Shown in pieces: positions 1 to 7,780 of a stretch of DNA of 64,000 bases. This DNA comes from Streptomyces sp. V4I2 (GTDB taxonomy: Bacteria > Actinomycetota > Actinomycetes > Streptomycetales > Streptomycetaceae), in the NCBI RefSeq assembly GCF_030817655.1, contig NZ_JAUSZM010000003.1:8494001-8558000 (forward strand). Direction: 5' to 3'. Both the position numbers and the translations under genes were made by a program. Under the pieces are notes generated by a model. It saw only the letters and a program-made list of their open reading frames with translations. It was not told where the DNA came from and ran no database searches. How positions within the stretch are numbered: the first letter of the stretch is position 1; every line of letters starts with the position of its first letter.

Positions 1-223
1 GTTCCCACTCCAGCAGGCAGGAGCACAGCGCCCCCTCGAAGAAGGCGAACATCGCCTCGGGCAACTCACCGCCCAGCGCGCCGAGATCGTCCATCGTGTC
101 GCCCTCGAAGCGGACGCCCCTGATCGTGGTGCGGATCAGTTCCCGGCCGTCCGACTCGAAGACGACCTGCTCCGAGCCGTGCCGGTCGGTGTACCGGCCC
201 GGCCAGCGCTGTAAGGCCGTCAT
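1..223 (-). CDS. Hypothetical protein, partial (C-terminus outside window)
   Basis: The first 74 codons of a minus-strand gene run off the left edge. The visible protein begins MTALQRWPGRYTDRHGSEQV and is acidic, with no signal peptide or membrane segment. Its ATG overlaps the TGA of the upstream regulator gene in an ATGA junction, so the two are probably co-transcribed and translationally coupled. I do not recognise the family. It may be a small conserved actinomycete protein carried with the allantoin regulator; no function can be inferred from sequence alone. Confidence 0.75.
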   Translation of the reverse strand, partial: MTALQRWPGRYTDRHGSEQVVFESDGRELIRTTIRGVRFEGDTMDDLGALGGELPEAMFAFFEGALCSCLLEWE

Positions 224-1014
224 GCCGGGTTCTGGCTCGCCAGCGCCTGGGACAGTTCCACCGCCACCTGCTGGAGCACCGGCACGATCCGCTCTGTCAC
301 CGACTGAGTGACCCGGCCCGCCGGGCCCGAGATGGAAATGGCCGCCGAGGTGGGGGAGTTGGGCACCGACACCGCCAGGCAGCGGACGCCGATCTCCTGC
401 TCGTTGTCGTCGACCGCGTATCCCTGACGCCGCACGTCCTCCAGCGCCGCGAGGTAGGCGTCCGGCGTGGTGATCGTCTTCTCCGTCGCGGCGGGCATGC
501 CGGTGCGGGCCAGCAGGGCGCGCACCTCGGCGTCCGGCGTGTCGGCGAGCAGGGCCTTGCCGACGCCCGTGGAGTGCGGCAGGACACGACGGCCGACCTC
601 GGTGAACATGCGCATCGAGTGCTTCGACGGCACCTGCGCCACGTAGACGATCTCGTCGCCGTCCAGCAGTGCCATGTTCGCGGTCTCGCCGGTCTCCTCG
701 ACCAGGCGGGCGAGGTAGGGGCGCGCCCAGGTGCCGAGCAGACGGGAGGCCGACTCACCGAGGCGGATCAGGCGCGGGCCCAGCGCGTAGCGGCGGTTGG
801 GCTGCTGGCGTACGTATCCACAGACCACCAGGGTGCGCATCAGACGGTGGATGGTCGGCAGGGGCAGGCCGCTGCTCGCGGAGAGCTCGCTCAGACCCAC
901 CTCGCCACCCGCGTCCGCCATCCGTTCCAGCAGATCGAAGGCGCGCTCGAGGGACTGGACTCCGCCGCTGGCGGACTTCGCGGAGTCGGTGGTGCTGGCG
1001 CTGGACGTCGGCAC
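220..1014 (-). CDS. allR: IclR-family transcriptional regulator, probable allantoin-pathway repressor AllR
   Basis: A 264-aa protein with an N-terminal winged HTH (about residues 18-80, containing GGVQSLERAFDLLERMAD) and an IclR effector domain to about residue 255. It is divergent from allantoinase, and the shared intergenic region carries TTCC-GGAA dyads of the kind IclR proteins bind. In Streptomyces an IclR-type AllR represses the allantoin genes, so the same role is inferred here. Its stop overlaps the start of the next minus-strand gene. The HTH and context support the call; the effector (an allantoin-pathway intermediate in the family) is inference. Confidence 0.9.
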   Translation of the reverse strand: MPTSSASTTDSAKSASGGVQSLERAFDLLERMADAGGEVGLSELSASSGLPLPTIHRLMRTLVVCGYVRQQPNRRYALGPRLIRLGESASRLLGTWARPYLARLVEETGETANMALLDGDEIVYVAQVPSKHSMRMFTEVGRRVLPHSTGVGKALLADTPDAEVRALLARTGMPAATEKTITTPDAYLAALEDVRRQGYAVDDNEQEIGVRCLAVSVPNSPTSAAISISGPAGRVTQSVTERIVPVLQQVAVELSQALASQNPA

Positions 1015-1104
1015 GGCGCGTTCCTTTCGGGACAGGCGGGAAGAGCAGAAGCCTACCCGTCGGTCGGTTGACTCCCTGATGGTGCGTAGCTACGTTCTGT
1101 CTAC

Positions 1105-1130
1105 CGGAATACTAATTCCGTCTTGTGGAA
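1105..1130. promoter_or_regulatory. Candidate AllR operator cluster, allR-proximal
   Basis: A palindrome CGGAATACTAATTCCG (1105-1120) overlaps a second dyad, TTCCGTCTTGTGGAA (1116-1130). It lies about 90 bp upstream of the allR start on the minus strand. TTCC...GGAA half-sites are typical for IclR-family regulators, so autoregulation of allR is likely. Confidence 0.55.
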
Positions 1131-1223
1131 ACGTCCAGAGTGTGCGCCTATGTGGTCCCCTGAAGGAGTGTGCCCTTGACGGCGCGTGGGCTGGAGTGAA
1201 GACTCCTTCAACAGAACGTTGAA

Positions 1224-1258
1224 TTCCGTTACGTGGAAGTAAATCCCGTTTCCCGGAA
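1224..1258. promoter_or_regulatory. Candidate AllR operators, allantoinase-proximal
   Basis: Two dyads of the same 15-bp form, TTCCGTTACGTGGAA (1224-1238) and TCCCGTTTCCCGGAA (1244-1258), are spaced exactly 20 bp apart. They sit 38-72 bp before the allantoinase GTG, where a bound repressor would block transcription. Confidence 0.6.
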
Positions 1259-1295
1259 GTAAAACGTCGCCACAGGCAGAGCGAGAGGGGTCCGG

Positions 1296-2633
1296 GTGTT
1301 TGACGTAGAACTGGTGCTGCGCTCGACGCGCGTCATCACCCCGGAAGGGACCCGCGCCGCCTCGGTCGCGGTCTTTGCCGGGACGATCACGGCCGTCCTG
1401 CCGTACGACGCCGAGGTGCCGGCCGGTGCCCGCCTGGAGGACGTCGGCGACCACGTCCTGCTGCCCGGCCTGGTCGACACGCACGTGCACGTCAACGACC
1501 CCGGCCGCACCGAGTGGGAGGGCTTCTGGACCGCCACCCGCGCTGCGGCCGCCGGCGGCATCACCACCCTCGTCGACATGCCGCTCAACTCCCTCCCGCC
1601 CACCACGACGGTCGACCACCTCCGTACGAAGAAGGACGTCGCCGCCGACAAGGCACACATCGACGTCGGCTTCTGGGGCGGCGCCCTGCCCGACAACGTC
1701 AAGGACCTGCGCCCGCTGCACGAGGCAGGCGTCTTCGGCTTCAAGGCCTTCCTGTCGCCCTCCGGCGTGGACGAGTTCCCGCACCTCGGTCAGGACCAAC
1801 TGGCCCAGTCCCTTGCCGAGATCGCCTCCTTCGGCGGCCTGCTGATCGTGCACGCCGAGGACCCGCACCACCTGGACGCCGCCCCGCCGCACAGCGGCCC
1901 CAAGTACGCCGACTTCCTGGCCTCCCGTCCGCGGGACGCCGAGGACACGGCGATCGCCCAGCTCATCGCCCAGGCGAAGCGCCTCGACGCGCGCGTGCAC
2001 GTGCTGCACCTGTCGTCGAGCGACGCGCTGCCGCTGATCGCGGCCGCCAAGGCGGAGGGCGTCCGCGTCACGGTCGAGACCTGCCCGCACTACCTCACCC
2101 TCACCGCCGAGGAAGTCCCCGACGGCGCCAGCGAGTTCAAGTGCTGCCCGCCGATCCGCGAGTCGGCCAACCAGGACCTGCTCTGGCAGGCGCTGGCGGA
2201 CGGCACGATCGACTGCGTGGTCACCGACCACTCGCCCTCGACGGCCGACCTGAAGACGGACGACTTCGCCACGGCGTGGGGCGGCATCTCCGGCCTCCAG
2301 CTGAGCCTCGCGGCGGTGTGGACGGAGGCACGCAGGCGCGGCCACGGCCTGGAGGACGTGGTCCGCTGGATGTCCACGCGGACGGCCGACCTGGTGGGCC
2401 TGCGTCAGAAGGGCGCCATCGAGGCGGGCCGCGACGCCGACTTCGCGGTCCTCGCACCGGACGAGACGTTCACCGTGGACCCGGCGGCCCTCCAGCACCG
2501 CAACCGTGTCACGGCGTACGCGGGCAAAACCCTGTCCGGCGTCGTGAAGTCCACCTGGCTGCGCGGCGAACGCATCGTCGCGGACGGCGAGTTCACGACC
2601 CCGAAGGGCCACCTGCTCACCAGAACCCCCTGA
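1296..2633 (+). CDS. allB: Allantoinase
   Basis: A 445-aa metal-dependent amidohydrolase that opens the hydantoin ring of allantoin to allantoate in purine catabolism. Visible ligands of the binuclear centre are H63 and H65 (in HVHVNDPGRTEWEG), the carboxylated lysine K150 (GFKAF), H186 (VHAED), H238 (VLHLSSSD) and D311 (VTDHSPS). Length is normal for the family. The GTG start is preceded by GAGAGGGG at a good distance. It is divergent from allR, with operators between them, and is followed by allantoicase 72 bp downstream, probably in one operon. Cytoplasmic. Confidence 0.95.
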   Translation: MFDVELVLRSTRVITPEGTRAASVAVFAGTITAVLPYDAEVPAGARLEDVGDHVLLPGLVDTHVHVNDPGRTEWEGFWTATRAAAAGGITTLVDMPLNSLPPTTTVDHLRTKKDVAADKAHIDVGFWGGALPDNVKDLRPLHEAGVFGFKAFLSPSGVDEFPHLGQDQLAQSLAEIASFGGLLIVHAEDPHHLDAAPPHSGPKYADFLASRPRDAEDTAIAQLIAQAKRLDARVHVLHLSSSDALPLIAAAKAEGVRVTVETCPHYLTLTAEEVPDGASEFKCCPPIRESANQDLLWQALADGTIDCVVTDHSPSTADLKTDDFATAWGGISGLQLSLAAVWTEARRRGHGLEDVVRWMSTRTADLVGLRQKGAIEAGRDADFAVLAPDETFTVDPAALQHRNRVTAYAGKTLSGVVKSTWLRGERIVADGEFTTPKGHLLTRTP

Positions 2634-2705
2634 TCCACCTACCTGATTCCTGTAAACGCACCCGCACCCGCACCCGCAGCGGCCGACTCCCGAAAGGCAC
2701 ACCTC

Positions 2706-3836
2706 GTGACGGCGCAGCCCGAATTTCCATCGGCTCGTTTCACCGGCGACGCGAACCCCTACGGAGGCGGTGACCCGTACGCGGACTACCGCACCGCCGA
2801 CTTCCCCTTCACCCAGTACGCCAACCTCGCCGACCGGCAGCTCGGCGCCGGAGTGATCGCCGCCAACGACGAGTTCTTCGCCCAGCGCGAGAACCTGCTG
2901 GTGCCCGGGCCCGCCGAGTTCGACCCCGAGCACTTCGGGCACAAGGGCAAGATCATGGACGGCTGGGAGACCAGGCGACGCCGCGGGGCCTCCGCCGACC
3001 ACCCGTGGCCCACGGCCGAGGACCACGACTGGGCGCTGGTCCGCCTCGGCGCCCCCGGCGTCATTCGCGGCATCGTCGTCGACACGGCCCACTTCCGCGG
3101 CAACTACCCGCAGGCGGTGTCGGTCGAGGGCACGTCGGTGCCGGGCTCCCCTTCGCCGGAGGAGTTGCTCTCCGGTGACGTGAAGTGGACGACGCTCGTG
3201 CCCCGCACGGCGGTGGGCGGCCACGCGGCGAACGGCTTCACGGTGGCGGTCGAACAGCGCTTCACGCACCTGCGCGTCAACCAGCACCCCGACGGGGGCA
3301 TCGCGCGCCTGCGGGTGCACGGCGAGGTCGTGCCGGACCCGAAGTGGCTGGAGGTCCTCGGCACCTTCGACGTGGTCGCCCTGGAGAACGGCGGCCAGGC
3401 CGAGGACGCCTCCAACCTCTTCTACTCGCCCGCCACCAACACCATCCAGCCGGGCCGTTCCCGCAAGATGGACGACGGCTGGGAGACCCGCCGCCGCCGC
3501 GACCAGGGCAACGACTGGATCCGCTACCGCCTGGCCGCGCAGTCCCAGATCCGTGCGCTGGAGATCGACACGGCGTACCTGAAGGGCAACAGTGCGGGCT
3601 GGGCGTCGGTGTCCGTACGGGACGGCGAGGACGGCGCCTGGACCGAGATCCTCCCGCGCACCCGCCTCCAGCCCGACACCAACCACCGCTTCGTTCTCCC
3701 GACGCCCGCCGTCGGCACGCACGCGCGCGTGGACATCTTCCCGGACGGCGGCATCTCCCGCCTGCGGCTGTTCGGCTCGCTGACGCAGTCAGGCGCGTCG
3801 ACCCTGACCGCCCGCCACCAGGAACTCGGCACCTGA
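2706..3836 (+). CDS. alc: Allantoicase
   Basis: A 376-aa protein built from two allantoicase repeats. Each contains a MDDGWETRRRR-like element (KIMDGWETRRRRG near residue 82, KMDDGWETRRRRD near residue 255) and an HPDGG or FPDGG-IxRLR element. It hydrolyses allantoate to ureidoglycolate and urea, the step after allantoinase, which sits directly upstream. The GTG start follows AAAGG. The 72-bp gap contains a short (CGCACC)n microrepeat and no terminator, so co-transcription with allB is likely. Cytoplasmic. Confidence 0.95.
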   Translation: MTAQPEFPSARFTGDANPYGGGDPYADYRTADFPFTQYANLADRQLGAGVIAANDEFFAQRENLLVPGPAEFDPEHFGHKGKIMDGWETRRRRGASADHPWPTAEDHDWALVRLGAPGVIRGIVVDTAHFRGNYPQAVSVEGTSVPGSPSPEELLSGDVKWTTLVPRTAVGGHAANGFTVAVEQRFTHLRVNQHPDGGIARLRVHGEVVPDPKWLEVLGTFDVVALENGGQAEDASNLFYSPATNTIQPGRSRKMDDGWETRRRRDQGNDWIRYRLAAQSQIRALEIDTAYLKGNSAGWASVSVRDGEDGAWTEILPRTRLQPDTNHRFVLPTPAVGTHARVDIFPDGGISRLRLFGSLTQSGASTLTARHQELGT

Positions 3837-3944
3837 CGCCCCCTGAACCCCGACCCTTGCCCACCCACCACCCGACTCGGTCGCTTTGACGGGTGCGGTA
3901 CCACCCTCAACCGGTCCGGCGTACACATCCACCGCCGTCCCGCG

Positions 3945-4287
3945 TCCTTCAGCCTGTCCGACGTTGGAGGAGGAGGCCCTTCGGGGCGACGGGGGCTGGG
4001 GCGAAGACCCAGCGGGGTGCCGGGATGGAGTCCCGCGAGGGTTGCAGGGGACGTAGTTCCGGCCGGGTCGTAGGGGCGGAGCCGAGCCCCTGCGGGGGTC
4101 GGTAGAGGTGGAGTCCCGCGAGGGTCGCAGGGGGCGTAGTCCTGGCTGGGGTCGTAGGGGCAGAGTCCTTGGTGGGGTGGAAGGGGCAGCGCTTCGCGTG
4201 GGGGGTGCGGGGGCGTAGTCCCGGCCGGGGTTCGGGGTTGGGCTCCTGGAGGGTCGAAAGGGGCAGCGCCCCGCGTGAGGGGGCGAA
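3945..4287. repeat. Decayed G-rich intergenic repeat tract
   Basis: About 340 bp of degenerate copies of a roughly 25-bp unit related to GGGTCGTAGGGGCGGAGTCC. Each copy can form a GGGGCGGAGCCCC-type hairpin. The tract continues on the other side of the insertion sequence (5578-5670). The reverse strand gives an open frame of about 119 codons with repetitive Pro/Arg composition that I regard as spurious. The 108 bp before it (3837-3944) contain nothing recognisable. Confidence 0.6.
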
Positions 4288-4308
4288 TTCTAGGGATCGT
4301 CGCAACAC
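4288..4308 (+). repeat. Left terminal inverted repeat of IS30-type element
   Basis: It begins TTCTAGGGATCGTCGCAACA and matches the reverse complement of 5552-5572 with two mismatches. Confidence 0.8.
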
Positions 4309-4312
4309 ATGA

Positions 4313-5533
4313 TCACTGACGTGTGGTGGCGAGCAGTTTATGCAGGCGCTCGGCTGGGGTCTCCCAGCCGAGCGTTTTGCGTGGGCGGCTGTTCAGCTCG
4401 GCAGCCACGGCGTCCAGGCGCTCACGGCCGTGGACAGCAAGGTCGGTGGCCTTGGGGAAGTACTGCCGCAGCAAGCCGTTGGTGTTCTCGTTAGAGCCGC
4501 GCTGCCAGGGCTTGCCGGGGTCGCAGAAGTAGACCGGCATCCGGGCCGCCATAGCGAACTCGTGATGACGGCCCATCTCGCTGCCCTGGTCCCAGGTCAG
4601 GGATCGTTTCAGGTGGGGTGGCAGGTGTCTGACGGTGTCCAGGAGGGCGTCGCGAACACGTTCCGTGCTGCGACCTTCAGGCAGGTGGACGAGCATCAGG
4701 TAGCGGGTACTGCGTTCGACCAGGGTGCCGATCGCGGAGCCGTTGTCCTTGCCGATGATCAGGTCTCCCTCCCAGTGGCCCGGGATCGCACGGTCGACGG
4801 CTTCGGCTGGACGGTCGCTGATCATGACCATCGGCGTCGAGTAGCGCGGCTGGCGCTGCTGGGCCTGGCGGCGGGGCTTACGGCGGGCGCGGCCGGTGCG
4901 GAGCGCTTTCACCAGGTCACGGCGAAGTTCTCCGCGGCCTTGCACGTAGAGGGCCTGGTAGATCGTCTCGTGGACCACGTGCATCTCCGGCCGGTCGGGG
5001 AAGTCCTTGCGCAGGTGGTGGACTATCTGCTCGGGGCTCCAGCGCCTTCCCAGGCGCTCCTGGATGTAGTCCCGCAGCTCCACCTTCTGGCCGATCTTCC
5101 CCGGCTTCGGGCGAGGCCGGCGGGCCAGGGCACGCGCATCGGCTGCGAACGGGCGGTACTGGCCGTTGCCTGGGTGCCGGTTGCGACTGATCTCGCGGCT
5201 CACGGTGGAGGGGCTGCGGCCGAGCTCGGCGGCGATCGAACGGATCGAAGCGTCCTCCCGCAGTCGATCAGCGATGTAGATCCGGTCTGCCTCTCGCAAG
5301 TACCGAGACGGCCCGGAAGTGGGCCCCACCGTGATTGGCGGTACCCACTTCCTGCGGCCGGTCGGCTGGGAGCCATGCCGCCATCGTTTCCCGGTCCGTC
5401 GGTTCACTCCGACGATCCGGCACGCCTCCGTGTTGCTCACGCCCCGGTTCACGAGCTCGAAGTATGCCTCCCGTTCCCGGTACAGCTTCTTCGGCCCTTG
5501 CCCCAGGCGTTCCCCACGAATCTCGAAGTCCAT
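4313..5533 (-). CDS. IS30-family transposase
   Basis: A 406-aa DDE transposase. The N-terminal third has HTH segments (RGVSNTEACRIVGVNRRTGK near residues 31-50, and a second HTH around SIRSIAAELGRSPSTVSREI). The catalytic core shows the IS30 signatures HWEGDLIIG (first Asp), LTWDQGSEM (second Asp) and GSNENTNGLLRQYFPK (Glu). It fills the element between the inverted repeats. Length fits the family and no frameshift is visible. A long opposite-strand open frame through the same DNA is a shadow of this gene. Confidence 0.95.
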   Translation of the reverse strand: MDFEIRGERLGQGPKKLYREREAYFELVNRGVSNTEACRIVGVNRRTGKRWRHGSQPTGRRKWVPPITVGPTSGPSRYLREADRIYIADRLREDASIRSIAAELGRSPSTVSREISRNRHPGNGQYRPFAADARALARRPRPKPGKIGQKVELRDYIQERLGRRWSPEQIVHHLRKDFPDRPEMHVVHETIYQALYVQGRGELRRDLVKALRTGRARRKPRRQAQQRQPRYSTPMVMISDRPAEAVDRAIPGHWEGDLIIGKDNGSAIGTLVERSTRYLMLVHLPEGRSTERVRDALLDTVRHLPPHLKRSLTWDQGSEMGRHHEFAMAARMPVYFCDPGKPWQRGSNENTNGLLRQYFPKATDLAVHGRERLDAVAAELNSRPRKTLGWETPAERLHKLLATTRQ

Positions 5534-5551
5534 CGCATCCCCTGAGCTGGG

Positions 5552-5572
5552 GTGTTGCGACGACCACTAGAA
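5552..5572 (-). repeat. Right terminal inverted repeat of IS30-type element
   Basis: It reads GTGTTGCGACGACCACTAGA on the plus strand and lies 18 bp upstream of the transposase start, so it may also form part of the transposase promoter. Confidence 0.8.
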
Positions 5573-5577
5573 CTTAA

Positions 5578-5670
5578 GGGGGTGCAGGGGACGCAGTCCC
5601 CGCCGGGGTTCTGGGGCGGAGCCCCTGGTGGGGTCGAAGGGGCGGAGCCCCTGGGGATGGGACGGGTAGG
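5578..5670. repeat. G-rich repeat tract, right of the IS
   Basis: It continues the same family as 3945-4287, with two copies of GGGGCGGAGCCCCTGG separated by about 25 bp. Together with the left tract it marks the disrupted insertion site. Confidence 0.55.
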
Positions 5671-5678
5671 GGCGGCGG

Positions 5679-5730
5679 GGGCGAGGAACTCGCCCCCGGC
5701 ACCCGGGCGAGGAACTCGCCCCCGGCACCC
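5679..5730 (-). terminator. Tandemly duplicated hairpin terminator of the SDR gene
   Basis: Two exact 26-bp tandem copies (5679-5704 and 5705-5730), each containing the perfect 7-bp inverted repeat GGGCGAG-GAA-CTCGCCC. They end 3 bp after the SDR stop codon. There is no T-run, as is usual in Streptomyces. Confidence 0.65.
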
Positions 5731-5733
5731 GCG

Positions 5734-6504
5734 TCACGCCGCATGCCCCCCGTCCACCGAGAACTCCGCGCCCGTGACATAGTCCGCCCCCGCCAGATGG
5801 GCGACCGTGGACGCCACCTCCTCGGCACGGCCGAATCGCCCCAGTGCGGTCATCCCCGCCTGCCCCGCCGCAAACGGCCCGTCCGCCGGATTCATGTCCG
5901 TGTCGATCGGCCCGGGATGCACGATGTTCGCCGTGATACCACGCCCGCCCAGCTCTCGGGCGAGGGCCTTCGTCAGGCCGGTCAGGGCCGACTTGCTCAT
6001 CGCGTAGAGCGTGCCGCCGGGCCCCGGCACGCGCTGGGTCATGCAGGTACCGATGGTGATGATCCGGCCGCCGGGACCCATCCGTGAGGCGGCCGCCTGC
6101 GAGGCCAGGAAGACACCGCGCACGTTGACGGCCAGGACCTGGTCCACCTCCGCGAGCGAGAGGTTCTCCAGGGGCCCGAGCAGCCCCACGCCCACATTGT
6201 TCACCAGCACGTCGAGCCGCCCTCCGAGCGCCTCCGCCGTACGCGGTACCGCCCCCGCCGCCTCCTCCGCGTCCGCGGAGTCCGCCCGCACGGCCACGGC
6301 CCGGCGCCCCAGCGCCTCGACGGACCGTACGACGTCCTCGGCCGCCGACTTGTCGTTCACGTAGGTGAGAGCGACGTCCGCGCCCTCCCGCGCCAGTCGC
6401 AGAGCCGTCGCCGCACCGATGCCACGGCTGCCGCCGGTCACGAGGGCCACCTTGCCGTTCAGGAATCCGTTGGAAGTGGTCATGGATCCGTTGGAAGTAG
6501 TCAT
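5734..6504 (-). CDS. Short-chain dehydrogenase/reductase (SDR)
   Basis: A Rossmann-fold NAD(P)-dependent oxidoreductase of 256 aa from the chosen start. It has the cofactor motif TGGSRGIGAA near the N-terminus, the NNVG motif, catalytic YAMSK (Tyr and Lys) and a C-terminal VTGAEFSVDGG ending typical of FabG-like SDRs. A 21-bp duplication gives two in-frame ATGs (6504 and 6483). 6504 is preferred because a GGGATGGG lies just upstream, while 6483 has only the duplicated coding segment before it. A longer open frame to 6663 adds atypical Cys/Arg-rich residues and is rejected. The substrate is unknown. It is divergent from the 6669 reductase. Confidence 0.88.
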   Translation of the reverse strand: MTTSNGSMTTSNGFLNGKVALVTGGSRGIGAATALRLAREGADVALTYVNDKSAAEDVVRSVEALGRRAVAVRADSADAEEAAGAVPRTAEALGGRLDVLVNNVGVGLLGPLENLSLAEVDQVLAVNVRGVFLASQAAASRMGPGGRIITIGTCMTQRVPGPGGTLYAMSKSALTGLTKALARELGGRGITANIVHPGPIDTDMNPADGPFAAGQAGMTALGRFGRAEEVASTVAHLAGADYVTGAEFSVDGGHAA

Positions 6505-6506
6505 GG
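6465..6506. repeat. 21-bp tandem duplication over the SDR start codon
   Basis: Copies 6465-6485 and 6486-6506 differ at one base. Each carries an ATG on the minus strand, so the protein starts MTTSNGS-MTTSNGF. Confidence 0.8.
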
Positions 6507-6610
6507 ACCCATCCCAGCCGCCGGCGCCCCCGGACGCTGGCGGCGAACGGACACCGACCTCCGCCGGCACCGATGAGTTGCGGGTGCCGCTGGGGTCTGC
6601 CCTGATGAAA

Positions 6611-6648
6611 CAGACCCGCCCAGAACAGACCCGCCCAGAACAGACCCC
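6611..6648. repeat. 15-bp tandem repeat in divergent promoter region
   Basis: CAGACCCGCCCAGAA is present at 6611-6625 and 6626-6640, with a third partial copy to 6648. It lies just before the ribosome site of the 6669 gene. Confidence 0.7.
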
Positions 6649-6668
6649 CAAGAGAAGAGGCACCCGTC

Positions 6669-7292
6669 ATGGGCAAGCTCGTCCTCACCTCCTTCGTCAC
6701 CCTCGACGGCGTCCACCAGGCCCCCGGCGGCCCCAAGGAGGACACCCGCGACGGCTTCCGGCAGGGCGGCTGGACCGTCCCGTACTGGGACGACGACTTC
6801 GGCCGGTTCGTCGACGGGGTCTTCGGACGCGTCGGCGCCTTCCTCCTCGGCCGCCGCACGTACGAGATCTTCGCCGCGTACTGGCCGAAGAACACCGACC
6901 CGGCCGACCCGGTCGCCTCGAAGCTGAACGCGCTGCCGAAGTACGTCGCCTCCGCGACCCTCACCGACCCCGGCTGGGCCGGCACCACCGTGATCGGCGG
7001 CGACCTGGCCAAGGAGGTCACCGCCCTCAAGGAACGCACCGACGGCGAGCTCCAGGTGCACGGCAGCGGGGCCCTCGCCCGGTCCCTGCTCGCCCTCGAC
7101 CTCGTCGACACCGTCCACCTGCTGACCTTCCCGGTCGTGCTGGGCGCCGGCCGCCGGCTGTTCGCCGAGGGCGCCGTACCGACCGCCTTCCGGCACATCG
7201 AAGGGCAGGTCACGGGGGCGGGCGTGGCCATCCAGACGTACGACGTGACGGGCCGCCCGGAGTACGGCTCCTACGAGCTCCCCACAGGTTAA
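6669..7292 (+). CDS. Dihydrofolate reductase-like (RibD C-terminal domain) protein
   Basis: A 207-aa protein of the RibD C-terminal/DHFR-fold family. The N-terminus MGKLVLTSFVTLDGVHQAPG and the internal GRRTYEIFAAYWP, IGGDLAKEV and LLTFPVVLGAGRRLF elements are characteristic of this reductase-like group. Such proteins bind NADPH, but most members have no proven substrate. The start is supported by GAAGAGG upstream. It is divergent from the SDR with a 164-bp promoter region holding tandem repeats. Cytoplasmic. Confidence 0.9.
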   Translation: MGKLVLTSFVTLDGVHQAPGGPKEDTRDGFRQGGWTVPYWDDDFGRFVDGVFGRVGAFLLGRRTYEIFAAYWPKNTDPADPVASKLNALPKYVASATLTDPGWAGTTVIGGDLAKEVTALKERTDGELQVHGSGALARSLLALDLVDTVHLLTFPVVLGAGRRLFAEGAVPTAFRHIEGQVTGAGVAIQTYDVTGRPEYGSYELPTG

Positions 7293-7340
7293 CTTCCCGA
7301 AAAATCATCGGACTTGACGGGAAAATCTTCGGAGTTGTCA

Positions 7341-7371
7341 TTGACATGCCATCGTCTACGCGCGTCATCAT
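7341..7371 (+). promoter_or_regulatory. Possible promoter of the secreted ribonuclease
   Basis: TTGACA (7341-7346) with a -10-like CATCAT (7366-7371; 19-bp spacer) ending 6 nt before the ATG, compatible with a leaderless mRNA. A similar repeat with TTGACG lies 27 bp upstream. Confidence 0.35.
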
Positions 7372-7377
7372 GGAGCC

Positions 7378-7773
7378 ATGAGATTCCCCCCACGCGCCAC
7401 CCGGATCGGCGCCGCAGCAGCTCTCATGTCCGCCCTCCTCGTGGGCGGCACCGTCACCGCCACCTCGGCGAACGCGGCCGCCGCGGCGGTCGGCAGCATC
7501 TGCTACGGCGACCTGCCCTCCCAGGCCCACGACACGCTCGACCTGATCGAGCAGGGCGGTCCCTACCCGTACTCGCAGGACGGGACCGTCTTCCAGAACC
7601 GGGAAGGCATCCTGCCCGGCCAGTCGACCGGCTACTACCACGAGTACACGGTCATCACGCCTGGTTCGTCCACGCGCGGCGCCCGCCGCATCGTCACCGG
7701 CGAGGAGAACCAGGAGGACTACTACACCGCCGACCACTACGCCTCGTTCGACCTGGTCGACTACGGCTGCTGA
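7378..7773 (+). CDS. Secreted guanyl-specific ribonuclease (RNase Sa type)
   Basis: A 131-aa precursor: Sec signal peptide (about residues 1-34, ending TSANAAA) followed by a mature domain very close to Streptomyces RNase Sa. Visible signature segments are DTLDLIEQGGPYPYSQDG, VFQNREGILP, GYYHEYTVITPG and EDYYTADHYASF. The catalytic base is E89 and the general acid H120, with the arginines of TRGARR between them. Cysteines near both ends of the mature protein match the family disulfide. It cleaves RNA 3' of guanosine outside the cell. No barstar-like inhibitor gene is adjacent. Confidence 0.93.
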   Translation: MRFPPRATRIGAAAALMSALLVGGTVTATSANAAAAAVGSICYGDLPSQAHDTLDLIEQGGPYPYSQDGTVFQNREGILPGQSTGYYHEYTVITPGSSTRGARRIVTGEENQEDYYTADHYASFDLVDYGC

Positions 7774-7780
7774 GCCGGCG

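Larger units (their letters stand above)
4288..5572 (-). mobile_element. IS30-family insertion sequence, complete
   Basis: A 1285-bp element bounded by near-perfect 21-bp inverted repeats (4288-4308 and 5552-5572; 19 of 21 positions match) enclosing one transposase gene. It sits inside the G-rich repeat tract, of which similar sequence is found on both sides. I could not identify a clean target-site duplication: an AA is present on each flank only if the right repeat is trimmed. Intact ends and an intact transposase suggest recent insertion and possible activity. Confidence 0.85.

Noticed and set aside
1101..3722. 873-codon minus-strand open frame across allantoinase and allantoicase
   Set aside because: It has V/G/R-rich composition without motifs and overlaps two well-supported genes.
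3949..4308. 119-codon minus-strand frame in the G-rich tract with repeated Arg-Pro peptides
   Set aside because: It translates intergenic repeats and runs into the IS end; no ribosome site.
4340..5545. Long plus-strand open frame opposite the transposase (401 codons)
   Set aside because: The opposite strand encodes a full IS30 transposase with its catalytic motifs; the plus frame is a GC-bias shadow.
5552..5580. Target-site duplication of the IS element
   Set aside because: No unambiguous direct repeat; only a 2-bp AA appears, and only if the right repeat is trimmed.
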